NCBI RefSeq assembly: GCF_032452875.1
Contig: NC_083873.1
Coordinates: 76,443,987-76,507,986 of the forward strand
Reading direction: 5' to 3'
Origin: Bos javanicus
Taxonomy: Eukaryota; Chordata; Mammalia; Artiodactyla; Bovidae
Length of the DNA: 64,000 bases
The translations under genes were made by a program, and so were the position numbers. The stretch's first letter is position 1. Every line of letters starts with the position of its first letter. This document shows positions 34,672 through 46,608 of the stretch, piece after piece. The notes beneath the pieces are model-generated. The model saw only the letters and a list, made by a program, of their open reading frames with translations, did no database searches and was not told where the DNA came from.

Positions 34672-35237
34672 AGTATAATCGTATATATAAAGATAACATA
34701 TGTGATATAAAATTGATTGGGTTCTTAGCTATAAAACATGAACCGTTATGGAATTGTCAAATTTTTATCTTGTATTTTGCCTAACTTGGAATGATCTTAT
34801 CTTTACAATAGAACTGACATGCTAATTTCAGAGATAGCTCAATCTATTACAGAATACCTAGCCCTTAAAATACAAATTTCATCAAGTGTGCTTATATGGT
34901 CCTACCATTTTATATTACTACTAATCCTTCAGGGACTAACTTAAATACCATAGTTGTATCTGATTGCCTGGGAATGACTTCCATGCTGAGATGAAAGGGA
35001 ATTTATAGATTTTTCTAAGATTCTGATTAGAGTAAAACACCTTCCACAGAGAATCATAGATGTTTCTTCCATTCTTAAAGGTTATGTCATCTGTGATTAT
35101 ATCCTATGTTAAACTATTAAGTGTTTCCACTAGTTACAATAAATGAAACTAAAGAAATATGCTCATTTAGTGTCACACTATTCTTTTTTTCTTTTTGGTT
35201 TATATCTTCTGATTTTATATCCTCTTAGCATAGTTTA
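34672..35237. other. Unique intergenic sequence
   Basis: No repeat or gene is recognised before the BovB boundary at about 35238. Confidence 0.55.
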
Positions 35238-37189
35238 AATGAAGCAGAGCAAAGGTTAACAGTTATGTCAAGAGAATATGCTGGTCGTAGCAAACACCTT
35301 CTTCCAACAATACAAGAGACAATTCTACATATGGACATCATCAGATGCTCAATACAGAAATAAGATTATGTTCTTTGCAGCCAAAGATGGATAAGCTCTA
35401 TACAGTCAGTAAAAGCAAGGCATAGAACTGACTGTGGCTCAGATCATGAAGGGCTTTTTAAGTGAACAATGCAAAGAAATAGAGGAAAACAATAGAAAGT
35501 GAAAGACTAGAGATATCTTCAAGGAAAATGGAGATACCAAGGGAATATTTCATGCAAAGATGAGCAAAATAAAGGAGAGAAATGGCAAGGACCTAATAGA
35601 AGCAGAGAGATTAAGAAGAGGTGGTAAGAATACACAGAATAACTATACAAAAAAAGGTCTCAATGACCAAGATAACCCCCATGGTGTGGTTATTCACCTA
35701 GAGCCAGAATTCCTGGAAGATGCGGTTGAATGGGTCTTAAGCAGCATTATTACAAACAAAGCTAGGGGAGGTGATGGAACTCCACTGAGCTGTTTAAAAC
35801 CCTAAAAGATAATACTGTTAAAGTGCTACACTCAATTTCAGAAACTCAGCAGTGGCCACAGGACTGGAAAATGTCAGTTTTCATTTCAACCCCAAAGATG
35901 GGAAATGCCAAAGAATGTTCAAAGAACCATACAAGTGTGCTAATTTCACATGCATGCAAGGAAATGCTCAAAATCCTTCAAGCTAAGCTTCACCAGTAAG
36001 TAAACCAAAAACTTCCAGATGTACAAGCTGGATTTGAAAAGGCAGGGGAACCAAAGATGAAATTGCCAATATTTGTTGGATCATTTGCAAGAAAATGCAA
36101 GATAATTCCAAAAAAAAATCACTTGCAAGAAAATGCAAGATAATTCCAAAAAAAAATCAACTTCTGCTTCATTGACTATGCTAAAGCCTTTGACTGTGTG
36201 GATCACAACAAAATTGAAAGTTCTAAGAGATGGGAATACCAGACCACCATACCTTCCTCCTGAGAAACCTGTATGCAGGTCAAGAAACAACAGTTAGAAG
36301 CAGACATGGAAAAAAGGACTGGTTCTAAATCGGGAAAGGAGTACATCAAGGCTGTATATTGTCACTCTGCTTATTTAACTTATATGCAGAGAACATCATG
36401 CAAAATGCTGGGCTGAATGAAGCACAAGCTGGAATCCAGATAGCCGGGAGAAATATCAATAACCTCATATATGCAGATGACACCACCCTTTTGGCAGAAA
36501 GTGAAGAGGAACTAAAGAGCCTCTTGATAAAGGTAAAAGAAGAGAGTGAAAAAGCTGGTTTAAATCTTAACATTTAAAAAATGAAGCTCATAGCATCTGG
36601 TCCCATTATTTCATCGCAAATAGATGGGGAAACAAGGAAAACAGTGACAGATTGTATTTTCGTGGGCTCTTGGGTACAGTGACTGCATCCATGAAGTTAA
36701 AAGTCTCATGCTTTTTGGAAGAAAAGTTATGACAAACCTAGACAGTGTATTAAGAAGCAGAGACATTACTTTGCCAACAAAGGTCCATCTTGTCAAAGCT
36801 ATGGTTTTTCCAGTAGTCATATATGGATGTGAGAGTTGGACCATAAGGAAGGCTGAGCACTGAGGAATTGATACTTTTGAACTGTGGTGTTGGAGAAGAC
36901 TCTTCAGAGTCCCTTGGACTCCAAGGAGGTAAAACCAGTCAATCCTTAAGGAAATCAGTCCTTGATTTCCAAATATTAATTGGAAGGAGTGATGCTGAAG
37001 CTGAAGCTCCAATACTTTGGCCACCTGATGTGAAGAGCTGACTCATTGGAAAAGACCCTGATACTGGGAAAGGTTGAAGGCAAAAAGAAAGGGGACAGCA
37101 GGGGATAAGATGGTTGGATGGCTTCAGCCTGGCGTGCTATGGCCCATAGGGTCACAAAAAGTCGGATAGGTAAGTGACTGAACAACAAT
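35238..37189 (+). mobile_element. Older BovB, internally deleted, sense
   Basis: It starts in the late endonuclease ('aatgaagcagagcaaagg') and reaches GADCGSDHE-type sequence at about 35450. It then jumps about 0.4 kb of BovB to the SEQCKEIEENN-type linker. From there it continues through RT (YADD at 36470-36481) to the older terminus TGACTGAACAACAATG. Many stops and frameshifts are present, and the HLM-R codon is TGA. A second BovB piece in the opposite orientation begins at the next base. Confidence 0.9.
36081..36156. repeat. 38-bp tandem duplication inside BovB
   Basis: A 38-bp unit (36081-36118) is repeated at 36119-36156 with one mismatch. It contains gcaagaaaatgcaagataat and an A9 run. 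It interrupts the RT coding segment corresponding to EKAREFQKN. Confidence 0.92.
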
Positions 37190-38586
37190 GCTTCCTAAGC
37201 CCCACTTTGACTTTCTTAATCTCTTCTGCTTCTGTTAGGTCCATACTGTTTCTGTCTTTTATCATGCCCATTCTTACATGAAATATTCCCCTGATGTCTC
37301 CAATTTTCTTAAAGAGATCGCTAGTTTCCCATTCTATTGTTTTTCTTTATTTCTTTGCACTGTTCATTTAATAAGGCATTGTTCTCTCTCCTTGCCGTCC
37401 TCTGGAACTCTGCATTCAGTTGGGTAAATATATCCTTGCCTTTTGCGGCTCTTCTATTTGCAGATTTTTCTAAAGCCTTCTCAAACAACCAATATACCTT
37501 CTTTCATTTCTTTTTCTTTGGGATGATTTTGGTCACTGCCTCCTGTACAATGTTACAAACCTCTGACCATAGTTCTTCAGACACTCTATCTGATCTAATC
37601 CTTTGAATCTATCCATCACCTCCACTTATAATCATTATGATTTAGGTCATAAATAAATGGCCTAGTAGTTTTCCCAACTTTCAATTTAAGCCTCAATTTT
37701 TCAATAAGGAGCCTATGATCTGAGCCAGCTCCAGGTCTTATTTTTTCTAACTACACAGAACTTTCCCAAATTTGGTTGCAAAGAATATAATTAATTTAAT
37801 TTCAGTATTGACTAACTGATGTTAATTCTAGAAAGTCTTATAGGTCTTCATAGAATGGGTCAATTTGAGCTTCTTTGTCATTAGTGACTGGGACACAGCC
37901 TTGGATTACTGTGATGTTGAATGGTTTGCCTTGGAAAGAACCAAGATCATTCCATTGTTTTTGAGATTGCATTCAGGTACTGCATTTTGGACTATTCTTT
38001 TGACTGTGAGGGCTACTCCATTTCTTCTCATGGATTCTTGCCCATAATAGTAAATGTAATAGTCATTTAAATCAAATTTACCCATTCCCATCCATTTTGG
38101 TTCACTGATACCTAAGATTCAATGTTCACTCTTGCCATCTCCTGCCTGACCATGTCCAAGTTACCTTGATTCATGAACATTCCAGTTTCCAACGCAATAT
38201 TGTTCTTTACAGCATCGAACTTTACTTTCACCACCAGTTACATCCACAACTGAGTGTTGCTTCTGCTTTGGCCTAGTCACTTCATTCTTTGTGGTGCTAT
38301 TAATATTAGTAAGTTCCCTCCACTCTTCCCCAGTAGCATACTGGTTACCTTCCAATCTGAGAGGCTCATCTTCCAGTGTCGTATCTTTTTGCCTTTTCAT
38401 ATTATTCATCTGGTTCTCACAGCAAGAATACTGGAGTAGTTTGCCATTCCCTCCTCTAGTGAACCATGCTGTATCAGAATTCTTCACATGAACTGTTCAT
38501 CTTGGGTGGCCCTGTGTAGCATGGCTCCTGGCTTCATTGAGTTATCCAAGCCCCTTTGCCAGGACAAGACTGTGATCCATGAAGGG
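37190..38586 (-). mobile_element. Older BovB 5' half with 5' UTR and endonuclease
   Basis: Read on the minus strand, it begins in the BovB 5' leader (38586). It passes a segment encoding KDTTLEDEP and EEWREL, then the endonuclease start (NWNV, about 38170-38190) and the YYGQESMRRNG segment (about 38050). It ends in the ORF linker at 37190. The RT and 3' end are absent. About 130 bp are missing near 37212. It is the only piece here that shows the BovB 5' region. It also contains, at 38422-38462, a stretch resembling the Bov-A body. Confidence 0.88.
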
Positions 38587-39416
38587 GATATATTAGTTAC
38601 AACTAAGTAAATTGCTTTAAAGAATATTTGTGGGCAAAAAAAGTGTTTGCTTTTGGAATATACAGTGATTTGTTTTTAGTGTGAGATTATATTAGAATGA
38701 ATCAATAGTTTGAATTAGAAACTATTTTATAATATAGTTACTAAAATGACATATAGCTATTTAAAGCATTGAGTAAAAACCACTACAAATCTAAAATTTG
38801 GGTCTTTAATATTCCCTAGGAAACTTTCTTTCAAGTATCTCTCCTATTCATTATCCTTAGTACATATATGTAAATTGTCACCTGTCTTTTCAAAGTGCTT
38901 AATTATTTATTTATCAGGTTAAGTTTACTTTACTCAGTAAGTCAAGAACAACAACCAAGCCCTCTTTCAACTTCCTTCCAGGCTAATAACAAAGCTACAG
39001 AATCCACACTTTCCCTTTTTCCTTCTCATTCAATGAGAGAATAATCATCAGTTGTGTTTTCTGTGTCATCACAACTCACCTTTTTGGAGTCTGATCTATC
39101 ATCAACTCTGTATTGAAACAAATCTCCTTGGAGGTTTAGAAGTACCTCAAACCCAGAATATCCCAAACTGGATTTGGTCACTAAACCTCATAAGCCAATT
39201 TTCTCCATCTCTTTCTTATCCTAGTGAATGAGACCACCATCTATGCAGTTACCCAAGCTTAAACCTGAAGTCAGCCTTGAATACTAACACTTCATAATTT
39301 GCCACTTTTAATTTAAAACATTTTATTTTGTTTAAATCAAATATTCTTCCCACTCTCCCTAAAAGTGCCCTACCTTATGTAATGTCATCCATATTCTCAT
39401 GTTTGAAGAGCTGCAG
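38587..39416. other. Unique intergenic sequence
   Basis: Nothing is recognised. Composition is AT-rich. Confidence 0.55.
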
Positions 39417-39425
39417 CAAACTTTT

Positions 39426-39694
39426 CAGAAAAGGCAATGGCACCCCACTCCAGTACTCTTGCCTGGAAAATCCCATGGATGGAGGAGCCCGGTAGGCTGT
39501 AGTCCATGGGGTCGCTAAGAGTCGGACACGACTGAGTGACTTTGCTTTCACTTTTCACTTTCATACATTGGAGAAGGAAATGGCAACCCACTCCAGTGTT
39601 CTTGCCTGGAGAATCCCAGGGATAGGGGAGCCTGGTGGGCTGCCGTCTATGGGGTCGCACAGAGTTGGACACGACTGAAGTGACTTAGCAGCGC
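39426..39694 (+). mobile_element. Bov-A2 SINE with target-site duplication
   Basis: Both monomers are close to the usual sequence. The AGC tail is short (AGCAGCGC). The duplication caaactttt lies at 39417-39425 and 39695-39703. Confidence 0.95.
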
Positions 39695-39703
39695 CAAACT
39701 TTT

Positions 39704-40348
39704 ATTCGAATATCCTACCTCTAAACCTGAGATATTGGGGGGAAAAAGAACAATAATACTGAAAATTCCACTCTCTAGCCAGTGGTATATTGGAGATGGC
39801 TCTGACTGGTTCATGAGAACCAACTGCTAAGTATTCAGGGATATTTTTAAGTCAATTTTCAAACCACAGGTAGCTTGAAATTGGCCATGGTGCAAGTATT
39901 TGCATCATAGAAATTAATAAATACTTTAGCTAAATTATTAGCACACAATAGGTCTTCACTCTGAAGCAAGACTAATACTTCCGAAGTGTAATGCTGATGA
40001 TGTCATTCTCAGGTTTAAAATAAGCTGGTGGCCCTGCCTCTTTCTGTTTAAAATGGTAGTTGCAGTGGAATAAGAAGACTTATCAACCTCCACACCTTTT
40101 GTTTCCCTACTTAGCAAACCCTTCTGTCCCTGTGAGCAGACTTATCACCCTGTGATGGCTCCTGCATCTCACTGTTTTATTTATACATGTGTTTGTATGT
40201 ATATAACATATCCCTCTTTTTCAGTGGCCTTTTGTCCCATATATTGGGTAATGTTATCATATGACTCTGGTCTGAGACATCTTTTCTAATCTGAGCTATC
40301 TTCTCTCCTCCCACCCCATGTCCTCCTTCTTTCCAGTATGTCTGGGAC
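39704..40348. other. Unique intergenic sequence
   Basis: No gene or recognised repeat is seen. Confidence 0.55.
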
Positions 40349-40361
40349 CCCAGCTACTCTA

Positions 40362-40626
40362 CTGCTGCTGCTGCTGCTAAGTCGCTTCAGTCATGTCTGA
40401 CTCTGTGCAACCCCATAAATGGCAGCCTACCAGGCTCCTCCATCCTTGGGATTCTCCAGACAAGAACAATGGAGTGGGTTGCCATTTCCTTCTCCAATGC
40501 ATGAAAGTGAAATCGATTAGTCATGTCTGACTCTTCGCAACCCCATAGACTGCAGCCTACCAGGCTCCTCCGTCCATGGGAGTTTCCAGGCAAGAGTACT
40601 GGAGTGGGGTGCCATTGCCTTCTCCG
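40362..40626 (-). mobile_element. Bov-A2 SINE, antisense, with duplication
   Basis: The reverse complement gives both Bov-A2 monomers and an (AGC)n tail at the left edge (five GCT units). An exact 13-bp duplication, cccagctactcta, lies at 40349-40361 and 40627-40639. Confidence 0.96.
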
Positions 40627-40840
40627 CCCAGCTACTCTAGCATGAGTTTAAAAAAAATCTGACATAATTTTTCTACTTTAGTGCAGTCATCAGGGACAAA
40701 AGAGGCAAAGAGGCACTGGGTCATCACTTGTTATCAGGAAACAGAGAATAAAAATACACCTCACACTCTAGGCAAATGTAGGTTTTACTGTACTCTTATA
40801 TAACAACAAGATAAACTTGACTATCTTGAGTGCTTGGATT

Positions 40841-40872
40841 GGTGGCGGGGGGCGTGGGGGGGGGCAGGCAGG
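40841..40872 (+). repeat. G-rich tract with quadruplex potential
   Basis: Several G-runs (GG, GGGGGG and G9 among them) fall within 32 bp, ending in GGCAGGCAGG. In principle it could form a G-quadruplex on the plus strand. Whether it forms in cells cannot be told from sequence. Confidence 0.6.
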
Positions 40873-41514
40873 CAAAAATCACAAGATCAAATAGCTCCTG
40901 CAATAAAATGCCTCTCACTGTCCCTCCTCACTATCACCACTAAAATTAAAGATGATCAAATTATGAAGAGTTACTGCAAAGGATTAAAAACAAACAAACA
41001 AACAAAAAAGGCCTAAGAACCATAACCTAAATGATTAAGAAAGAAAATAACTTTCCCCAGTAACATTACTTCCTGTCACTATGCTGAATAGAGATGTAAT
41101 GATAGAAGTGAGAATTCTTATCAATGGTCTACCATTTCATCATCAGTGACTGTGAGACATTCATGTCAGCAGATGACCTGACCATCACCTTCTAGCACTT
41201 ATCTATAAGTATTAGAATCTTTAATTCAATGACAAATGCTCCCTGACTCTAACCCATTCTTGTCATATACCTGGTGTCATCAATGAAAAGAATGGCAAGA
41301 ACAGACCAAGTCCTGTCAGCTTACCAGTTCCTGTGCACAAGCTAAACTGAAATTCTTGAAGAGTTTATGCCCTGATGGCAAATTACTTTTGACCACATAT
41401 TTGATGTCCAGACCATAAAGAGAAATGTGACAGTGTGTGATGTCCCTGTCTTTTAAGTAATCACAGTTGGATAATAGGCATGTCCTAATGAAGCATTAAA
41501 ACATGGTCTATGGT
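40873..41514. other. Unique intergenic sequence
   Basis: An AAAC-type simple run lies at about 40989-41008. No gene or repeat is otherwise recognised. Confidence 0.5.
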
Positions 41515-42085
41515 TGTTTATTTCTGAATAAGACAAAACTATAAACTCCATGTGGGCAGAAACTTTGTATTTTTGGTCACTGGTATATCCCCTACACATA
41601 GAAAAATGCTGGGTATATTTTCAGTTCAGTTCAGTTCAGTCCAGTCACTCAGTCGTGTCCAACTTGTTGCGACCCCATGAATTGCAGCACTCCAGGCCTC
41701 CCTGTCCATCACCAACTCCCAGAGTTCACTCAAACACGTCCATCGGGTCAGTGATAGCATCCAGCCATCTCATCCGCTGTCATCCCCTTTTCCTCCTGCC
41801 CCCAATCCCTCCCAGCATCAGAGTCTTTTCCAAGGAGTCAACTCTTTGCATGAGGTAACCAAAGTATTGAAGTTTCAGCTTTAGCATCATTCCTTCCAAA
41901 GAACACCCAGGACTGATCTTCTTTAGAATGGACTAGTTGGATCTCCTTGCAGTCCAAAGGACTCTCAAGAGTCTTCTCCAACACCACGGTTCAAAAGCAT
42001 CAATTCTTCAGCGTTCAGCTTTCTTCACAGTCCAACTCTCACATTCATTTTAGAGGCTCAATAAATATTCGTTGATTTAATAAAT
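41515..42085 (+). mobile_element. L2 LINE 3' end, split by BovB
   Basis: The left part reads 'actataaactccatgtggg', 'gtatatcccctacacat' and 'aaaatgctgggtat'. It resumes after the BovB with 'gaggctcaataaatattcg'. This is the conserved L2 3' end order. L2 is a long-extinct mammalian LINE. Confidence 0.75.
41621..42047 (-). mobile_element. BovB 3' end inserted in L2
   Basis: A young CTGAA-type tail forms the left edge. The piece is 5'-truncated at the CESWTVKK segment (about 42047). The flanking duplication is at most a short 'attt'. The HLM-R codon is CAA. Confidence 0.92.
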
Positions 42086-43311
42086 ACATGACAGTATGAA
42101 CATGCTGTTAGTGGGATGCAGAGAAGAGAGTTGGTAATTACATTTCAGAAGGACCAGACACTACTCTAAACCCCATGATACAGAGTAAATCACTAATTCT
42201 GCCTTCAGGGCACCAGCCATTGGGATGAGGCTCTAAAATTTGGGTTAAAATCTTGATTTTATTTTCCTCTCAATATGCAACATAGAACTCCAGTGTCTAT
42301 GCTCTGGCAAATGTTTTAAACAAATAAAAAATCTCTAACTGTATTTAATGTCCTTCGTTTGAAATAGGAAGAGATAGTTCTGATATTCTGGAATATACTT
42401 ATAATTAAAAGAAATGCATCCTGGTTGTTGGAAGGCCCAGGTATCAGGCCTCTGTGTATCTCTAAGCCTTCAGTCAGGCCTCTGGAGCTGGTTAAGAAAC
42501 TCAGTGTACCTCACTTCAGGAAGGCAGAAAGTGGCATCACTCTGGTTTTGATCCATGACTCAGGCAATATAGACATAATTGGTGAACTACATGTTTAAAA
42601 GTCATAATATCTATTATAAATTTCCAACAAAATAATTTAGGTTAAGAGTGGTGTAGAGATAAGACACAGTTGGATAAAATCTCATAGGGACCTCATGTAG
42701 CTTATAGAAAGACCTAACATATAATGAAGCAAAAAGGTCACACTCCCCTTCTTGGCAATAACCCATCCTCTGGCTGGGACTGTGACCTTGATTTGGGGAT
42801 AATGAGGATTTTGAATGCTGGCTCTCATGTTCTTTCAGTCCTCTGTATTTGAGTTTTCATATTCAAGCCATCTGACTTAAAAGATGGAACATCAATTCAT
42901 AGATTTCCTTAAAATTAGTTAAATGCGAAATGTTCCCTGATGTTGGTTTATGCATTAAATGAAGACCAGTTATATGTATCATTTACTAAGCTTATCATCT
43001 TAGTATTCATGTCACTAGGTCTGGACAACAGTGAAGGTCAATTACTAGAAATTGATCAAGTCATCTGCTGAAATCCATATCTCAAGTGGCTTGTAAGACC
43101 CAGTAAGCCTTTCAGCTTCTCATCTGAGTCACTATAATTAATGACTTAATTTTCTTGAAATAATTCTTTAATTTATGTCAACATTTTACAGTTGCAAAGA
43201 TTGTAAAGAAAGAAGATTGGCTGAAAATGAGAAAAAGTGAATTTAAAAGAATAAAAATCAGAAATAATTAGTAAAAGAATAGGCAAAATATATGATCAAT
43301 TGTGAATGGGC
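42086..43311. other. Unique intergenic sequence
   Basis: No gene, RNA or repeat is recognised over 1.2 kb. Confidence 0.5.
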
Positions 43312-43645
43312 ATACTGAATTGTGGCATTGGAGAAGACTCTTGAGAGTCCCTTAGACAACAAGCAGATCAAACCAGTCAATCCCAAAGGAAATCTGATGC
43401 TGAAGCTCCCATACATTGGCCACCTGATGTGAAGAGATGACTCATTAGAAAAGACCCTGAGGTTGTGAAAGATAAAGGACAAGAGGAAAAAGGGGTGACA
43501 GACAATGAGATGATTGGATGGCATCACTGATTCAATGGACATGAGTTTGAACAAACTCTGGGAGATAAGTAAAGGACAGGGAAGCATAGCATGCTCCAGT
43601 TCACAGGTTCACAAAGAGTTGGATATGACTTAGTGACTGAAAAAC
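43312..43645 (+). mobile_element. Older BovB 3' end
   Basis: This is a sense fragment from the LWCWRRLL segment to GTGACTGAAAAACAAAG, the older terminus type. It is highly mutated. The HLM-R codon is TGA. Confidence 0.88.
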
Positions 43646-43930
43646 AAAGATGATTCATGAATTAATATAAATGATGCTTACATTTGCCAAAAACAGTGCT
43701 AAAAATGAGTTATCTTTTGCAAAGGTTGATGGAAGCATAAAGAGAAGTAGAATACTGGGTATTTTAAAAGAAATGGCTGAATGATTGTAATAGTGAAACA
43801 TGGATTCTAAGCAAGTTATGAAGCAAAATGAACACAAAATGGAGCTGGTGGATAATGAAAACATGAAGTCATTGAAAGATTAGAGGTCATGACTTGGTTG
43901 AAGAATCACTGTAAGTAGAGAGTAGCTGTT

Positions 43931-45256
43931 CAGTTCAGTCACTCAGTCATATCTGACTCTTTGCGACCCCATGAATCACAACACGCCAGGCCTCCCTGTT
44001 CATCGCCAACTCCCGGAGTTTACTCAAACTCATGTCCATCGAGTAGGTGATGCCATCCAGCCATCTTATCCTATGTCGTCCCCTCTACTCCTGCCCCCAA
44101 TCCCTCCCAGCATTGGAGTCTTCCAATGAATCAACTCTTTGCATGAGGTGGCCAAAGTACTGGAGTTTCAACTTTAGCATCAGTCTTTCCAATGAACAAC
44201 CAGGATTTCTCCCCTTTAGAACGGACTGGTTGGATCTCTTTGCAATCCAAGGGACTCTCAAGAGTCTTCTCCAACACCACAGTTCAAAAGCATCAATTAG
44301 TCGGCACTCAGCTTTCTTCACAGTCCAACTCTCACATCCATACATGACCACTGGAAAAACCATAGCCTTGACTAGACAGAACTTTGTTGGCAAAGTAATG
44401 TCTCTGCTTTTAAATATGCTGTCTAGGTTGGTCATAACTTTCCTTCCAAGGAGTAAGTGTCTTTTAATTTCACCATCTGCAGTGATTTTTGGAGCCCACC
44501 CCCAAAAAAGTTCGCCACTGTTTCCACTGTTTCCCCATTTGCCATGAAGTGATGGGGCCAGATGCCATGATCTTAGTTTTCAGAATGTTGAGCTTTAAGC
44601 CAACTTTTTCATTCTCCTCTTTCACTTTCATCAAGAAGCTTTTTAGTTCCTCTTCACTTTCTGCCATAAGGGTGGTGTCATCTGCATATCTGAAGTTATT
44701 GATATTTCTCCTGACAATCTTGATTCCAGCTTGTGCTTCTTCCAGCCCAGTGTTTCTCATGATGTACTCTGCATAGAAGTTAAATAAGCAGGGTAGCAAT
44801 ATACAGCCTTGACATACTCCTTTTCCTATTTGGAACCAGTCTGTTGTTCCATGTCCAATTCTAACTGTTCCTTCCTGACCTGCATAGAGGTTTCTCAGGA
44901 GTCAGGTCAGGTGGTCTGGTATTCCCATCTCTTTCAGGATTTTCCACAGTTTATTGTGATCCATACAGTCATAGGCTTTAGCTTAGTCAATAAAGCAGAA
45001 ATAGAGATTTTTCTGGAACTCTCTTGCTTTTTCCATGATCCAGTGGATGTTGGCAATTTGATTTCTGGTTCCTCTGCCTTTTCTAAAACCAGCTTGAACA
45101 TCTAGAAGTTCACAGTTCATGTATTGCTGAAGCCTGGCGAGATGAGTGAAATTGTGTGGTAGTTTGAGCATTCTTTGGCATTGCCTTTCTTTGAGATTGG
45201 AATGAAAACTGACCTTTTCCAGTCCTGTGGCCACTGCTGAGTTTTCCAAATTTGTT
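43931..45256 (-). mobile_element. BovB 3' portion, 1.3 kb, with YADD
   Basis: It runs from the QQIWKTQQWPQDW segment (45256) to the CTGAA tail (43931). A 6-bp duplication, gctgtt, lies at 43925-43930 and 45257-45262. YADD is encoded at 44677-44688. The RT is split by frameshifts (near 44490 and elsewhere) and stops. About 60 bp are missing near 45135 relative to the copy at 28148. The HLM-R codon is CAA. Confidence 0.94.
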
Positions 45257-45262
45257 GCTGTT

Positions 45263-46238
45263 AGCATTTTTCAAATGTTGGATGAAATTAAAATATCAAT
45301 TTCAAAGTTCTTGTGTATTGCCAAGCTCAAAACAGCACTGAATTGTAATCAGTGGAGACTACAAAACTGAAGGTTGTTGAAATAGGAAATTTGACCTAGG
45401 AAGTGATTTCCCAGGACTGTGTAGAAACTTCATCCTATACAATGAAAACTGAAATATTAGAATCATGAGCATGCCTACTCATAAAATATTGAGTTTAGGT
45501 ATTCACTGAGAAATTAACGGAAGAATAAAACACTTTAAAAAATATTTTGTTCCCTCCATACTCCTTCTGCATGAGGAAAGTACTTGCATCTTAATGTTTT
45601 CTGAGTTTAAGGAAAAAACTGTCCTCTAAAGCAGAAGTTAAACACAGTTAAGCAGGCGCTTCACTGACATTCTAGGTCAAAAGATAAAATACTCAAAATA
45701 CACACAAAGAAGACAAACTTGACATTTTGGAAGAGTTCTGTTCTTAATTTGTGTTCTTAAAAAATTAACTTTTCAAACTTGTTTCAGAAAATTAATAAAA
45801 TTGTATTTTAAGTATAAATAGAAAAAATCAAACCCTATAACTAGATATATTGATTTTCAAAGATTCATTTTAGACATACTATCCGGTTGGCCAATATGCT
45901 TTTGGCCAAATTGTTTTTAGCCAAATCACCTGGCACTAGAAGGCAGGCAATTACAAGCATTGGGAAATACACCAAGGCTCGGTAAGTGTAAGATGCCAAG
46001 CAAGCTCATAACCCAATCTGCCTGGGAGGTACAATGGGTCAAAGGAGAAGTCCCAGAGTAAGAAATACATGAGGTGGAAACTGGGGGAACAAATAGGAGT
46101 AAAAAAGGTAAAAGTGGCAAAGAAGAAATAAGAGGAAACCACAGATGCAAAACTCTAGAATGACAGGAAGGAACCTTCCTTTGACTAGAACAGAGAGGAT
46201 AAGAAGTTGGCAGCACACACCATAGTACCTCATATGTT
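45263..46238. other. Unique intergenic sequence
   Basis: A short motif repeat of ttggcca lies at 45886-45925 (see the rejected list). No gene is seen. Confidence 0.5.
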
Positions 46239-46452
46239 GTGAAAGTGAAAGTGTTAGTTGCTCAGTTGTGTCCTACTTTTTGTGACCCCATAGACTGTAA
46301 TCCATTGGGCTCCTCTGTCCATGGGATTCTCCAGGTAAGAATACTTGAGTGGGTAGCCATTTCCTTCTCTAGGGGATCTTCCCAACACAGAGATAAAACC
46401 ATAGTCTCCTGCATTGCAGGCAGATTCTTTACTGTCTGAGCCACCAGGGAAG
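46239..46452 (-). mobile_element. Bov-tA SINE, full length, antisense
   Basis: The left edge has the reverse of the CACTTTCACTTTCAC tail, followed by the Bov-A body. The tRNA-like head ends at 'tgagccaccagggaag'. No clear duplication is seen. Confidence 0.92.
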
Positions 46453-46608
46453 AAAATTCTACATGCATTAGGCACACTATAAATATTTGTGGATAAGTTA
46501 TTTTATTTTGCTTACATATATGTTGTATAATTAGCATGTATCACTTTAGCATTAAAAAATACAAACATTAAAAGGAAACAGTAGAAATCAGTTTTTTTTT
46601 TAATAAAT

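Noticed and set aside
45886..45925. Mariner or MITE inverted repeat built from ttggcca words
   Set aside because: The words are short and direct rather than inverted, and no second end or TA duplication could be identified.
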